Below are positions 34,395 through 46,208 of a stretch of 60,000 bases of DNA, one piece after another. This DNA comes from Liolophura sinensis. Lineage: Eukaryota > Mollusca > Polyplacophora > Chitonida > Chitonidae. Position numbers and translations under genes: made by a program. Location of the stretch: the NCBI RefSeq assembly GCF_032854445.1, contig NC_088306.1, positions 28,307,764 through 28,367,763 of the forward strand, written 5' to 3'. Within the stretch, counting starts at the first letter, position 1; every line of letters starts with the position of its first letter. A model generated the notes under the pieces. That model was given only the letters and a program-made list of their open reading frames with translations, was not told the origin of the DNA and did no database searches.

Positions 34395-34725
34395 GACACC
34401 ATATATATGTAACCAATCAGCCAATCAACTAATCAATTCACTATCCAGTCAACTGAGCAATTAATAAATCAACGGATCAACCAGCTAAAATCAATCAATC
34501 GTTCATTCAGTGTGCCAGTCGATAGTTCAACTAAACGATTAACCAATAAATGGACAAATCAACGGATAAATCAACGGATAAATCAACGGATCAGTCAGTC
34601 AATGTATCATCAACCAACCTTCAGTTAATGAGCCAGTGAGCCAGCCATTCGTTCATTCAATCAATCAATCAGTCAATCAATTGATCATGAGTGGGTGGGT
34701 AAGTAAATGAGTGAGTGAATGATTT
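34395..34725 (+). repeat. Degenerate AATC/AATCAACGGAT-rich low-complexity array
   Basis: Runs of AATCAATC, ATCAACGGATAA and CAGTCAATCA, grading into GTGAGTGAGTGA near 34700. Confidence 0.8.
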
Positions 34726-34805
34726 TAAGCTTGCCAGTAACGCTGGCAACAAACAGTAAAGTATAACAAACAGAAAACAACTAACCCAAGCTACATCTAC
34801 TTGTG

Positions 34806-34943
34806 TCAGCCAGCAACTTCCGGATGGTCGTGGATTTCCCCGGGCTCTGCCCGGTTTCCTCACACCATAATGCTGGCCGCAGTTGTATAAGTTAATTATT
34901 CTTGAGCACAGTGCAAAACACCAATGAAATAAATAAATACATG
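34806..34943 (+). mobile_element. SINE family A, 5'-truncated
   Basis: Starts CCAGCAACTTCCGGATGGTC and ends CACCAATGAAATAAATAAAT. Confidence 0.75.
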
Positions 34944-35134
34944 CTCTTGTTCACTCATTTAATTTCTGAAGCTGACCATTACTACCAAGTTTTCAAGGAA
35001 GCACTCAGTGGTAAGGGAAGCTATTCCAAACCGCTGGTAGGCGAGGTCGAGGTTTGATAGGCAGGGCATGTCACAGATCGTGGGGCCGGTGTAACAACAA
35101 ACAAACGTTGTAGGCCTATAACTGTTCATGTGAA

Positions 35135-35770
35135 AAGGTGTACTGTCCTAACTGTCGACGAAAGCGATGAATGGTACTTGTGTACTGCTGACGGTAGGCG
35201 AAAACAAAGAACGGTACTTGTGCGATTGTGGCGGTAGGCGAAAACGATGAATGGTACTTGTGCGCTCCAGACGGTAGGCGAAAACAAAGTACGGTGCTTG
35301 TACGGTCCTGACGGTAGGCGAAAACGATGGACGGTACTTGTGCGATTCTGACGGTAGGCGAAAACGATGAATGGTACTTGTGCGCTCCTCACGGTAAGCG
35401 AAAACGGTGTACGGTACATGTGCGATTCTCGTGGTAGGTGAAAATGATGTAAGGTACATGTGCGGTTCTGAAGGCAGTTGAAAACGATGTACGGTACATG
35501 TGGCTGTCCTGATGAAAAGCGAAAACGATGTATGGTACATGTGTGGTCCTGACGGTAGCCGAAAACGATGTACGGGACATGTGCGGTCCTGGTGTTAGGC
35601 GAAAACGATGTACGGGACATGTGCGGTCCTGGTGGTAGGCGAAAACGATGTACGGGACATGTGCGGTCCTGGTGGTAGGCGAAAACGATGTACGGGACAT
35701 GTGCGGTCCTGGTGGTAGGCGAAAACGATGTGCGGGACATGTGCGGTTCTGGTGGTAGGCGAAAATGGGT
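35135..35770 (+). repeat. 40-bp minisatellite, about 16 copies
   Basis: The unit TACGGGACATGTGCGGTCCT + GGTGGTAGGCGAAAACGATG is nearly perfect at 35571-35770 and diverged to the left (GGTACTTGTGCGATTCTGAC type). Minus-strand ORFs up to 204 codons in overlapping frames are a consequence of the stop-free unit. Confidence 0.93.
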
Positions 35771-35790
35771 GGATTAAAGCTCATTATAAG

Positions 35791-36570
35791 CATAATATTC
35801 TGGGTTGCGTAGCAACACCTCACATACATGAAAAGACATACACTATTTTGCTAGCTGAACAAACATGTGCGTGTGTATTCCCTCGCTACATGTCTGAATG
35901 AAGGCTAAGTATCTGGTGACCATACAGCCTGTCCAACACACAATCAGCTGAGAGATAAGCATTGGTACACAGATATAGTCACGGTATTCTTTCATCCCCT
36001 TGAAAATAGGTAGGTCGGTTGGTTTTTCCGGCGTGTTTTCTCACGCATGGTGCAATTTATGTGAAACAGACCACGGTGTAGGGTTAATCACGTCGATTTT
36101 GTGTATTACTATAGGTGGTGGCTTCGAAATGTTGATATAGACAGATCTGAAGTAAGAAGGCGTACATTGTAATATTTTCATGTATATAGGATGCGATTCA
36201 TGTGTGATAACCCAGGCCATGCGTGTCCCAATGGAACATAACTGAAGGTGTGGATGTGGATAGGTGGATAGGCCTGTGCAATGTTTCGCGGATTATTTCT
36301 CGATGATGCAATTCACGTGAAGTTTGCGATGGTGCATTTCTGATTTAAAATGGGAATGTCGACATAATGCTTAGCAGCTTATCTCTCCGTGATGCAATTC
36401 TTGTTAAATGGGTCATGAAATCCTCTATAAATAGACCTACAAGTAAATGTGTTTTTCAGAATTCCTGACTTTGTAGTTTTGAGATTATTGGTAATTGGAT
36501 GAGATATAGCTTGAGCTCCCTTGACCAAAGTTCTGACCCTGGTTGACGGTCAAACTGAATTTTCAGTTAC
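35791..36570. other. 5' flank of transporter 1
   Basis: No repeat or regulatory site recognised. Confidence 0.35.
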
Positions 36571-36577
36571 ATGTACT

Positions 36578-36705
36578 TCACAGGAGCAACTGCCGCTTTA
36601 CAGGATTAACAGTCGCCTTCCCAGGAGTATCTGCCACCTTCAAAGGAGTAACTGTAACATTCAGAGGAGTAACCGTCCTATTCACAGATATAACAATAAT
36701 TCACA
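36578..36705 (+). repeat. 21-bp tandem repeat just upstream of transporter 1 start
   Basis: About six units of the type TTCAAAGGAGTAACTGTAAC+A. Ends about 55 bp before the transporter 1 ATG, so it probably lies in the 5' UTR or core promoter. Confidence 0.75.
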
Positions 36706-36761
36706 AGGGTACATCTCTTCAGTCACTTTCATCTCTGTGTCTATAGAAAAGAGAATCAACA

Positions 36762-39700
36762 ATGAGACAACGCTCTGACATAGATGGTGGCTGGGCTTAT
36801 GTTGTTGGCTTCGGTGAGTAGACGTTTTAATCTGCCTCTAAATGGATACGGTCATGTCACCGTACCATCGGTTCGTACCATCGCCGGGCGTTGGAACGAT
36901 GATGACCGTATCAACCTTCAATCCAATTCTTTAGAAATTTATATATTTAGGGCAGAGCCCAGGGGAAATCTACGACCATCCGCAGGGTTGCTGCAAAACC
37001 TTCCCAATTACGGGAGGGAGAGGAAGCCAGCATGAGCTGGACTTAAGCTCACAGCGACCGCATTGGGTGAGAGGCTCCTGGGTCTTCACGCTGCGGTAGC
37101 GCGCTAACCAATTGAGCAACGGAGCCCCCCGCCCCCACCCCCCCCCCCCCCCCCCCAGTTCCTTAGAAAGCATTCAGCCTAACACTAGTCGGCCACCCCA
37201 GATGCACTTAGGTTATCGGTATTCTAACACTATTAATGAAACCAATTGTATGTTACATTAATAAACACAATGCAGCTGTTAAATTTCATACCCTCAGCTT
37301 TGTTATTTATACAACTCTTGTCACAAGATAATTATTCGATGTATTCTTCATATCAACTTTAGTTGAATATTATTCGACAAGCACTTGCCAAAGTATTTTT
37401 TTTTTAGTTTTCGTGGTTTTCAGTGCATGCATATGTATATCTACAGAGTTATCTCCCTTTAACAGACCTTCTCTGCATTTATCTGGTCACACAGGGGTGT
37501 TCATCAGCTTCTTTCTGATTGGCGGGTTTGCGCAGGGCTTCGGGATTCTGTATGCGTCCTTCATCGACACCTTCGACCAGACGGATTCCATCACCTCTCT
37601 CCTTGTTGGAGTTCGCTCTGCCTGTATGATCGTTTCAGGTTAGATTTTCACCTAAAACATTACTGATACAGCACAGAGAGTAAAACTAGCCGCAGTGACG
37701 ACAGTGTGATAGACGCCAAATGTACACATGCATTACCGATCAAATCCTGTCTCTTGGCAGTTTACCTCAGTTAAGGTTTTATTCTGACTGATGGAATTGT
37801 AAATTATCCTTAATTGGACAGTAATATACCAAAGGTCATATGGTGTATATATATCTCGACTTGTAGCATTTGTTGTGTGACGATTTTAATCAACGTCACG
37901 AATTATTACTGCCAAGACTAGTGTGTCAATGTTATTCTATCAAACGCCTTCACTCTAAGTTTCTTAAGTTTTACAATGAGTATAATTCTCTTGTAAGTAA
38001 ATACTGACAAAGCGTCCAGAACCCCTGCCACTCTGCTTCATGATTGTGTCTAATTCCGCTGAAATCGGGGCTAGGGACTGGATCTTCATCGTGATGAATT
38101 AGATGGCCACGATGGATATATGTCTCAAACAGTTTCAATCAAAGAGATACATATTTTGTTATCGACTATTGATATTCCTAGTATGGTACATGATTTGAAT
38201 ACTGTCTGTCGCCTAAAACATACCTTGCGTCTTTCCAACATCATCAAAAACTGTTGACTGCTTATCTTTGCATGATTATGTCATATTTTCGTAATTTATA
38301 AACTTTCTTAGTTCTTTGGTGGTTTGTGTTAAACGTCCTTTTGGGAATTGACATAGCGATTAGTGACCTGGATCTCCTTATTGATTGACGGCTGGTATAC
38401 GAATGTCCGTTTCCACGCATAGATTTCACGGCTTTTCAAAATGACTGCGCGCATAGAACGGTTCGGTTCATTTGAAGTTGTCGCGACTAAATGTAACCAA
38501 TTTTTTTCGTTTAGTGATGTAGGTCATGCTAAAATCATGATGAATTTCAATGTTTCGAAGTAACACACTGAGCCCATGATCTATATTCACATATCTCAGT
38601 CCAGGAGGCTCTATATAGGAGCAGACGCTGCGGTTCCAAATCGTTGATAAAATTCTTAAAATTTCTAATACGCGTCGCATTAAAATGTTTACAAATTTTT
38701 GAATTACTTTAATATAGTTAAATAGTGTAGGTATACGAGCATGATATTTTGTTAAAGGTAATAATTTGAGGTATACATTCTAGGTAAGCTGAGAAAATTT
38801 GATTTGAAAGCGAATATGGATTTTTTGCCGAAATCTCCGGCATTGTCTGTTCAGTTTGTTCCTTGTTATTACTACGGTTATTATTGTTATTACTACGGTT
38901 ATTACTACGGTTATTATTGTTATTACTACGGTTATTATTGTTATTACTACGGTTATTATTGTTATTACTACGGTTATTATTGTTATTACTACGGTTATTA
39001 TCACGGATTTGTGACGCTTACTTGAATACCAGGTACAATCGCTGTAGAATAGGAGTGTGTACAATTGGAGAGATGCAATTTGTACTTTTTGTTTTATCGA
39101 AAGGATAAAGTAGGATCAAAAGCAGATTTTGCTATTTTAAAGCATTTTCCTGAGGGAAATAAAATTAATAAAACTATGATTACGTAAACCAGAATAATTT
39201 CCGTGTTTTTGGTGTTTACTTTTTGAAGTAGTAAGCTATGACGAACTATCGCGTTAATTCACGCAATTATATTTTTATAAATCCATAAAACTGAAATAAT
39301 TTGGAAGTTCAGAGGAACTCTAATTCTCCATAATATTTCATGGCTACTAAACCATTGTCCACATTCATTCATTGGTAATTTGCATGCCTTGAAACTGTTG
39401 TATCGAATAGAATCAAAAGTTCGCTTCCTATCATTGCATACTTTCTTAGTGAGGTAATGGAGTGGTAAATGAATTTGAACCACACAAAAAATTCTTTCTT
39501 TACATTTCTGCATATATTGTCGGCTATATGTTGGATAAGTTTAAATATGTTATTGTAATTCTATACAGATTATGTACAGTGTTCTCCCAATGAAAGCTCA
39601 GTGCTGTTTACTTCAGCTAATAGCATATCCTACTATTGCATTGAGAAAGGGGGCACGTGTTCAGCAGTTTAGCTTCGTAAGAAATGTCGTTTCGAGATAC

Positions 39701-42700
39701 TGTCCTATGTTGACGGTATAATCTGCCCGCAACCTACGGATGGTCGTGGGTTTCCCCCGGGCTCTGTCAGGTTTCCCTCCCACCAAAATGCTGGCCACCG
39801 TCGTATAAGTGAAATATTCTTGATTACGCCGTAATACAGCAATCAGAGAAATAAATCAAATACATTCACGGTATAATTCGTAAGACAAAACGGAATACAA
39901 AATACGAACAATAGACAGAAAAGGATATTATCCTGTGCATTTAACGGCATACAGTGGGCTGGTGGTTAGCAGCGAACATTTTAGCTTGGTCTATTCCATA
40001 ACAGCTTCAACCGCATACCGGGTAAGCCCTTGCGTCATTCCACAGGCGATCTGTCACTGTGTGCAGGTTGGCAATCGACTGGACGATAGCGGGATCCATC
40101 TATTTGCAATGGGCCCTTTTAAACATACGCCTTTCCCACCCCACGTATGCCCTGTCCGTCTTCACTCTGACTCCAGTATCTTGGACACAATTGGTTGAAT
40201 TGCGCTTGTGTGCACTTAAACCTTAATTAATCCAATCCATAAAGGGCGTTTTCTTTTCGACTTACCCACATTGTCTTCCGTACAGGTCCCGCTGAGGTAC
40301 AGTGTTATCAGAACGATACACGGAGAGGAAGGTGGTTATCGCCGGGGGTGTCATCACAAGCTTAGCCTTCTCTGTCTCGTTCTTCGCTACAAGCTTGGAA
40401 TTTCTGGTGGTTACCATAGGAGCCCTTATGGGGTAAGGATCGGTGTTCACCGTTATTCGTCTGTTGAGAGCATTTTGAGGTCATTTGCAAAATTCAGTGA
40501 TTATTGGTGAAAAAATGGTTAAATTTATTTATTTATTTATTTGATTGGTGTTTTACGCCGTAGTCAGGAATATTTCACTTATACAACGGTGGCCAGCATT
40601 ATGGTGGGAGGAAACCGGGCAGGGAACCGGTTGCTGGCAGACCTTCCCACTTACGCCCGGAGAGGAAGCCAGCATGAGCTGGACTTGAACTCACAGCGAC
40701 CGCATTGGTGAGAGACTCCTGGGTTTTTATGCTGTGCTAGCGCGCTAACCAACTGAGCCACGGAGGCCCCAAAATTGTTAAACATCGAGGCAATAAAATC
40801 CATTCTCACAGGCTGTCATCTAATTTAATCAACTGGTTCGACATCTTGCTTTCAACTTATAAAACACCGTCAGATGAGCGAGGTTTTCGTTCGTACGATA
40901 GAAATCAAATAGATAATTATTTTCGCCAGCCTTTTCAAAAATTTCCCGGTTTGGAAAATTATTTGCATGTATTTTTTCATACAGTTCGCACGTATTGTTC
41001 GTGAAAAGCGTAAATTGTCGCTGGTGTCTATCTGCCTTTGTAAAACTTTAGCAATCTATACGTTGATAGAGACAAAACTTTGGGAGGTACATTTGTAGAT
41101 GTGCATTTTTATTTATTTTATAATTTTGCTTTTTCAGAAACTTGATTTTAGAGGTATGGAAGACTTATTGGTGCATAATTTTAATATCCAACGCTAATTG
41201 CAGGTATCGGAACGTCGATTTTGATTGGTCCGTCGAATGTTGCCATGGGACACTATTTCGTCAAAAAGCGTTCACGTGCCATGACAGTGACGTCATGCGG
41301 AGGCTGTATCGGGATGATGGTCGTACCAATCCTTCTTCAGGAACTTGTAGAGCGTTATTCAGTTCGTGGGGCACTCTTGATTTATGGGGCGTTGTCACTC
41401 CATCTTATTCTCACTGGAGCTTTTCTCAGACCTTTGCGAACAGGCAACGTAACCAGTTCACGCGACGCTTTAAAACTGGAGGAGATACAGACACACCAAC
41501 AGGATTCGTGGGAAAATGATGACGTGAAAGGACATACATCGAATGAACCACAAGTTCGCCTAGAAACTGGTAATGGAAATAAAGCAGAAACCAGTATACC
41601 CAAGATACGGACTTTCTCTAACGGCGACAAAGCATCTCTTAGGGTTAGTGCAGAAGTTGGGAAGAAACCTAGGCTAGTCACAGAGATCGAAACTTCTGTA
41701 CATTCAGTTCTTGATGAAAATGAGTTGTCAATGGTTCACTCCAAAATGGAACACCGAGGGAAAAGAAAATGTAATGATGTGTTTATGATACTATCAGGCA
41801 CTTTCGATTTTTCATTGCTGAAGAAACCGATCTTTTTGCTCATTCTTACCTCTGCCATGCTGTCCTGTATTCCGTATATCACCATGACAATGTTTTTCGT
41901 ACCTTTTGTCGAATCTCATGAAATCTCGCGAGACACGGCAGCCATTTTGCTGTCCGTAATGGGCGCGTGTGACATTGTGGGAAGACTTGTATGCGGTGCT
42001 GTCGCTGATAGAAAACCTATGGAGCCTAAACATGTCATTGTTTTCACCTCCATCTTGGCCGGTATTCTGTGTAGCTTGTTGGTTGTTGTCTCTGGATTCT
42101 ACGGCTTCTTGGGAGTCGTTATCGCGTACGGCTTGGTCTGCAGCGCTCCCAACATCTTGGTACTGCCGGCAACAATACATTTATTGGGACTGGCAGATCT
42201 TCCGAAAGCAGTGGGTTCACTTTTGTTCTTCGTGGGACTGTCTACCTCGGTTGCACCCTCGTTATTAGGTATTTGAATTCCTATGGTATTTTGTCCAAAC
42301 TACTCACTACATAATACGTTAACGTGAGATTATTGTCGCCTCTCCAGGCAGGTGTACTATTCGAATCTTTTGATTTATTTTATTTTTTTCTAGTTTTACG
42401 TCATACTCAAGAATATCTGACTGATAGGACGTCGGTCAGAGTTATGGTTGGAGGAGGGCTATCAGAGCGAAATAGTAAAATCTAAGAACATGTGAAGGTA
42501 TCTTTTGGCTGACGATTTTGTTTTCAATACTTTTTGGCTTTTTCCTTTAAACTTTGCGCTCCAAAATCAGCATGGCTTCTGACGTATTGTATGGTCACTG
42601 CTACATTCACACCCAGACGCAATCTATTGGCTGACGGTTTTGTCTTCAATACTTTTTGGCTTTTTCCTTTAAAGCTTTGCGTTCCAAAATCATTATGGCT

Positions 42701-43562
42701 TCTGATCTATTGTATGGTCACTGCTACATATAGACCCAGACGCAATCTATTGGCTGACGATTTGTCTTCAATAAATTTTGGCTTTTTCCTTTAACGCTTT
42801 GAGTTCCAAAATCAGCATGGATTCTGATGTATTGTATGGACACTGCTATACACGCAGAGTAAAGCACACATGAGCAGATAGAAACTTGAGTCTTTCGTTC
42901 ATAGAACGTAGAATTCCTTCTTGCGGGTATTTTTTCTACCCTGCATTGTAAAACCGAATTTAATTCACAGTTTTTGTCTCACTACAAAAAGGACGTTACG
43001 CCCAGCTGACCTTTGCTTTCCTAATAACCAGTACAGCATCCTTCTATTGGAATAAATGACTCTCATCAAGGAGAGTGCATTTTACAAGCTCATTACAGCT
43101 CACAGCAGTGTCTGTAACAATTTTTCAGTCATGATGACGAAGATTCATTCAGGTGAGTGTCCATGCGTTGTGTTTTTATTGTGGCAGAGCGAGTACATGC
43201 CGCCACAGTGCTGCCGCTAATGAAGTATCATACTGAAGACACCAGACATGACACTCCACCCAGTCACATTATACTGACACCGGGCTAACCAGATCTGTTT
43301 CCTTGCTCTAACCTCTTAGTGCGTCAAGCAATCGTTAAGGTCTTCAAAACATGCGTCTCTACCCCTATATAACAGTGACAGTTGTTTGTTGAAAAAATAT
43401 TTGTATTGTTTTATAAAATCCATTTTTACAGGACTACTGAAGGACTTAACAGGCAGTTACGGCTCTGTTTTCCCAGTGCTGGGCAGCATTTATGTCCTGG
43501 CCGGACTTATTCTCATGTTTGAGCCATTAGTAAGAAGGACGAGCCCTCGGAACCATCTGTAA
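36762..43562 (+). CDS. Monocarboxylate-transporter-like protein 1 (SLC16/MFS), exon 3 damaged
   Basis: Plasma-membrane carrier of the SLC16 family; substrate not predictable. Exons: 36762-36813, 37495-37638, 40286-40432 (problem exon), 41204-42268 and 43432-43562; stop TAA at 43560-43562. Exon 1 gives the SLC16 signature DIDGGWAYVVGFG leading into TM1; exon 2 gives the TM1-TM2 region (GFGILYASFIDTF). Exon 4 has VAMGHYFVKKRSRAM, the TM4-TM6 block, a ~120-residue polar loop, then TM7-TM11. It includes GACDIVGRLVCG with the Asp and Arg four apart that MCT1-type carriers use in TM8. Exon 5 is the TM12 end. Exon sizes equal those of transporter 2 except exon 3 (147 against 144). If all ancestral splice sites are used the frame at both ends of exon 3 is kept, but its middle is read out of frame into a TAG at about 40361. 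Either a decaying gene or assembly error. Confidence 0.85.
36950..37140 (-). mobile_element. SINE family A, minus orientation, in transporter 1 intron 1
   Basis: GGGCAGAGCCCAGGGGAAAT to GAGCAACGGAGCC at the head, followed by a 20-odd base C run at about 37126-37157. Confidence 0.75.
37639..38860. other. Transporter 1 intron 2, proximal part
   Basis: Unique-looking AT-rich intron. No exon, SINE or RNA gene found. Confidence 0.4.
38866..39005 (+). repeat. 21-bp minisatellite in transporter 1 intron 2
   Basis: TATTACTACGGTTATTATTG-type unit, about 6.5 copies. Translates to Tyr-rich or Leu-rich strings in frame because 21 is divisible by 3; not coding. Confidence 0.9.
39010..39720. other. Transporter 1 intron 2, central part
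   Basis: No feature recognised. Confidence 0.4.
39722..39868 (+). mobile_element. SINE family A, 5'-truncated
   Basis: CTGCCCGCAACCTACGGATG to CAGCAATCAGAGAAATAAAT. Confidence 0.75.
40286..40432 (+). other. Transporter 1 exon 3 with apparent frame-breaking insertions
   Basis: The middle of the exon encodes LSERYTERKVVIAGG and FFATSLEFLVVTIGAL, matching exon 3 of transporters 2 and 3. Against them it has two extra bases near 40294-40300 (GCTGAGGTACAG where a paralogue-like GCTAGTACAG would keep frame) and one extra G in the run at 40430-40433 before the donor. A second AG acceptor at 40302-40303 (GAGGTACAG) would restore the 5' frame at the cost of about five residues, but the 3' insertion would remain. 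Confidence 0.8.
40524..40770 (-). mobile_element. SINE family A, full length with target duplication
   Basis: From the TTTATTTATT tail to GAGCCACGGAGGCCCC at the head: the most complete head in the window. Flanked by AAAATGGTTAAA (40512-40523) and AAAATTGTTAAA (40771-40782), a 12-bp target duplication with one mismatch. About 30 bases of body are missing near 40625. In transporter 1 intron 3. Confidence 0.88.
42365..42460 (-). mobile_element. SINE family A tail fragment
   Basis: TTTTACGTCATACTCAAGAA and GGTCAGAGTTATGGTTGGAG, diverged, in transporter 1 intron 4. Confidence 0.55.
42505..42855 (+). repeat. ~122-bp tandem repeat, 2.8 copies, in transporter 1 intron 4
   Basis: GGCTGACGATTTTG-type starts at 42508, 42629 and 42752 (periods 121 and 123). 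Shared segments are TTTTTGGCTTTTTCCTTTAA, ATTGTATGGTCACTGCTACA and ACCCAGACGCAATCTATT. Confidence 0.9.
43175..43350 (-). mobile_element. SINE family B, minus orientation
   Basis: Reverse complement has GTTAGCCCGGTGTCAGTATA, ATGTGACTGGGTGGAGTGTC and GTGGCGGCATGTACTCGC; the tRNA head is lost. Confidence 0.7.
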
Positions 43563-43618
43563 CCGCACGGAACCATCCGTAACCGCACGGAGCCACTCGT
43601 CACCACTCGGAACTTGTC
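43548..43618 (+). repeat. 20-bp repeat overlapping the transporter 1 stop codon
   Basis: CGGAACCATCTGTAACCGCA repeats about three and a half times. The first copy supplies the last residues (RNHL) and the TAA stop. Confidence 0.85.
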
Positions 43619-43619
43619 A

Positions 43620-46160
43620 ATACAACTGGGTATGTGTTCAGAATCGTCACCAGAAGGGTTTATCTGGTTCGAAGACCCCTACGTTATTTGAAGGGGAGAG
43701 AAATATATAGCAAAATCAGTGCACTACACTCATTATAAATAGTCGCGAAAGATTGCCCTGAGAAAAGTTGTACACTGTTGATGAAGAGCTTCATGTGGAA
43801 ATCTACTTGTGCAGCGTCGTTTGCCAATTACTAGAGCAACTTTACTGAAATTATTACACAGAGAGACAATGGAAATAAACCTGAAAGTTTATTATGTAAT
43901 ATCTCACACGATGTATTTATTTTTGTGTTTGTGGTTTGGAACCTGTCAAATTGCGAGGTAACAGAGGGAAGTGAAAGGTGAGGTTGGAACGGGGAGTTGG
44001 GTGAGAAGAGAGTCAAATTTGTGTTCAATTGGTGTTTGGATTATTAAAAATTTTAAAAATCTGTTGGTAATTTTGTGCCTCGTGTTTCCTTTTGAGCCAT
44101 TTAAAGTAAACCAAGGTCACACATGAGTGTAACTGGGAATGTTCAGGCACAACAACCTAGGGTTGGAACACACAGAAGTTAAGTTTAAATCAACTTGTCA
44201 GTATATTTTACTACGCCTATTTCCAGACAATCTTGACTTATAAAAGCAATAAAGCAATTACTGACTGACACCTAGTAGCGGAGTTCTATGACGGGAAATT
44301 TCAAGCTAGCTGCCTTTAAAATTACACATTTTTTGAAGTTTAAAAGAAAAGACAGCATTAAATGAAGTGAGCATGAGGAAAAGGGCAATTAAAAATATAT
44401 TTAGCTAGATTGTTTTTTGTGTTTTTTTTCTTGGAGGAGGGGAGGGGGTCAATGAGTTAAATCCATTCCAATGTTTGAATTGAACCGCGGGCTTAATGCA
44501 CCCACTGCCACTGGATAGATACTCTGACGTCAAGCCACCCTTTCTGTCTATATATTCACCTATACACGACTTTTTTAGAACACTGTTTAGTAATCTTTCA
44601 TTCGTGGGTAATAACTGTTATTCTAACACCAAAAGCTTTGTTTGGAGCGAGAGATACTTCCAGCTGTATAAGATTCATAAAGCCCAGCGTATAATTCAAT
44701 CAATTTGAATTTATTTTATTAACTCTGAATAATAATAAATAAAAAGAAATGGTTTTCAATCGTACATAGTCAAGTCTTCCAGCAGCCTGACAATGATCAA
44801 GCTCTGCCCATGTTTCCTCCTAGCATGAAATGATTGCCGACGTCGTATAAGTGAAATATTCTTCACTAAAGAGAGGTAATTTATGGATATCAACACTTAA
44901 GTGCCACAAATCTTTTATCAGATAGGACAATATTTGGAAAATCTATTGTACGGAAACCAGAGCGTGACAAACGAACTGATGGACGGAAAGACGGATATGA
45001 TGACAGCACGGCTTTTGAGTAATTCTATGTCAGTTACGTCTAATAAAGTGCAATGAACTTCACTCCATTATTTTTACTTTATTCTTTTTAAACTATGATG
45101 CTAGGGAGTGTGCAAGTTAAACAGTTACGCGAAGGGTTGGAATAAAATCTAACGGAGGTTAATTGATAAGCGGTTAGTCTTCATCGACTAAACCGAGTCG
45201 TCGAATTCGACAAGTCAGATACAAAGCCCTGTTTTGTTAACCGCCTTTTCACGATGGGATCTGTTGAATTCTTCAAAACGAGTATGAAATAAAGTTTAAA
45301 CTATTTTCATTCGACGAGTTGATTCGACAAATCGCACCGTGTGGACGCGGGTTTATGTATGACCACTTGAAAAACTGTCACAGTGCTCTGGGTCTGCTTG
45401 CACAGATATTGTATTTAAACCTAGATATAAACCCCACAGTTGAGTTTGTAGTTGATTGTAAAAATAAGCTTAGGCGTTAGCACTCAGGAATTGTAAGATG
45501 ATTGGAACTCTGCGGAGTTTAGACCGCGAATGTGGGCTAAATTTGACTCGTATGTCATAGTGGCCTGTATAAAAGGTAAATGTACCAGTCCGCAGTGTTT
45601 CCGTGCCTTAATCATAATGATTCAGCTCCTAATAACATCAATATGTGACAAAGTTTTTGTAACATCTTTTTGAGACAATTACTTGTAAATAACACATCTT
45701 TGCAAACCAAATCCAAGACTTCTAGATAATAGTGTATGTAAAGGCAAGTATTTGTACTTAACAGTGATATAAGGGCCGTTGTTTACAAGGGGCTCGACCC
45801 AGTTGTAAGAGGGTATAGGTTGTAAGTTAAGGCTACGATACTGATCTTACTGATTTACAATAAACGTATAATTACGATGGTTTAGTGAAAATGTCTCCTG
45901 GTTTTATTCTACATGCTGTAGTCTGGAGGAGGTAACTTTTTTAAACGTGTCCATCTGGAATACATTTACAGTAACAGGTGTTTGCACTCTGTCCTCATTT
46001 GTATATTGACAGTACTCTATCAATGTTTCTTGACTGCTGAAAACAAGGTGGATTTATGTACACGTATACATCCGTATGCATCGACAGAAAAAGCTATATC
46101 AGACTTCCACAGAAATCGCGTGAGAGCATCGGGATTTTGAGAGCAGGAATAGGGTCAAAT
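43620..46160. other. Intergenic, transporter 1 to transporter 2, left part
   Basis: Holds the 3' UTR of transporter 1 (AATAAA-like sites near 43875 and 44248). Otherwise there is one short SINE fragment and the weak dispersed repeat near 45080-45400. Confidence 0.4.
44773..44875 (+). mobile_element. SINE family A fragment
   Basis: TCTTCCAGCAGCCTGAC, then CTCTGCCCATGTTTCCTCCT and CGTCGTATAAGTGAAATATT; old and 5' truncated. Confidence 0.6.
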
Positions 46161-46164
46161 AGCT

Positions 46165-46176
46165 TTTATCTGATGT

Positions 46177-46208
<32 letters not shown>

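Noticed and set aside
35126-35829. Minus-strand ORFs of 130-204 codons with repeated FAY-type peptides
   Set aside because: Generated by the 40-bp minisatellite; overlapping frames of the same strand are open together.
38804-39108. Tyr-rich and Leu-rich ORFs
   Set aside because: Translation of a 21-bp intronic microsatellite.
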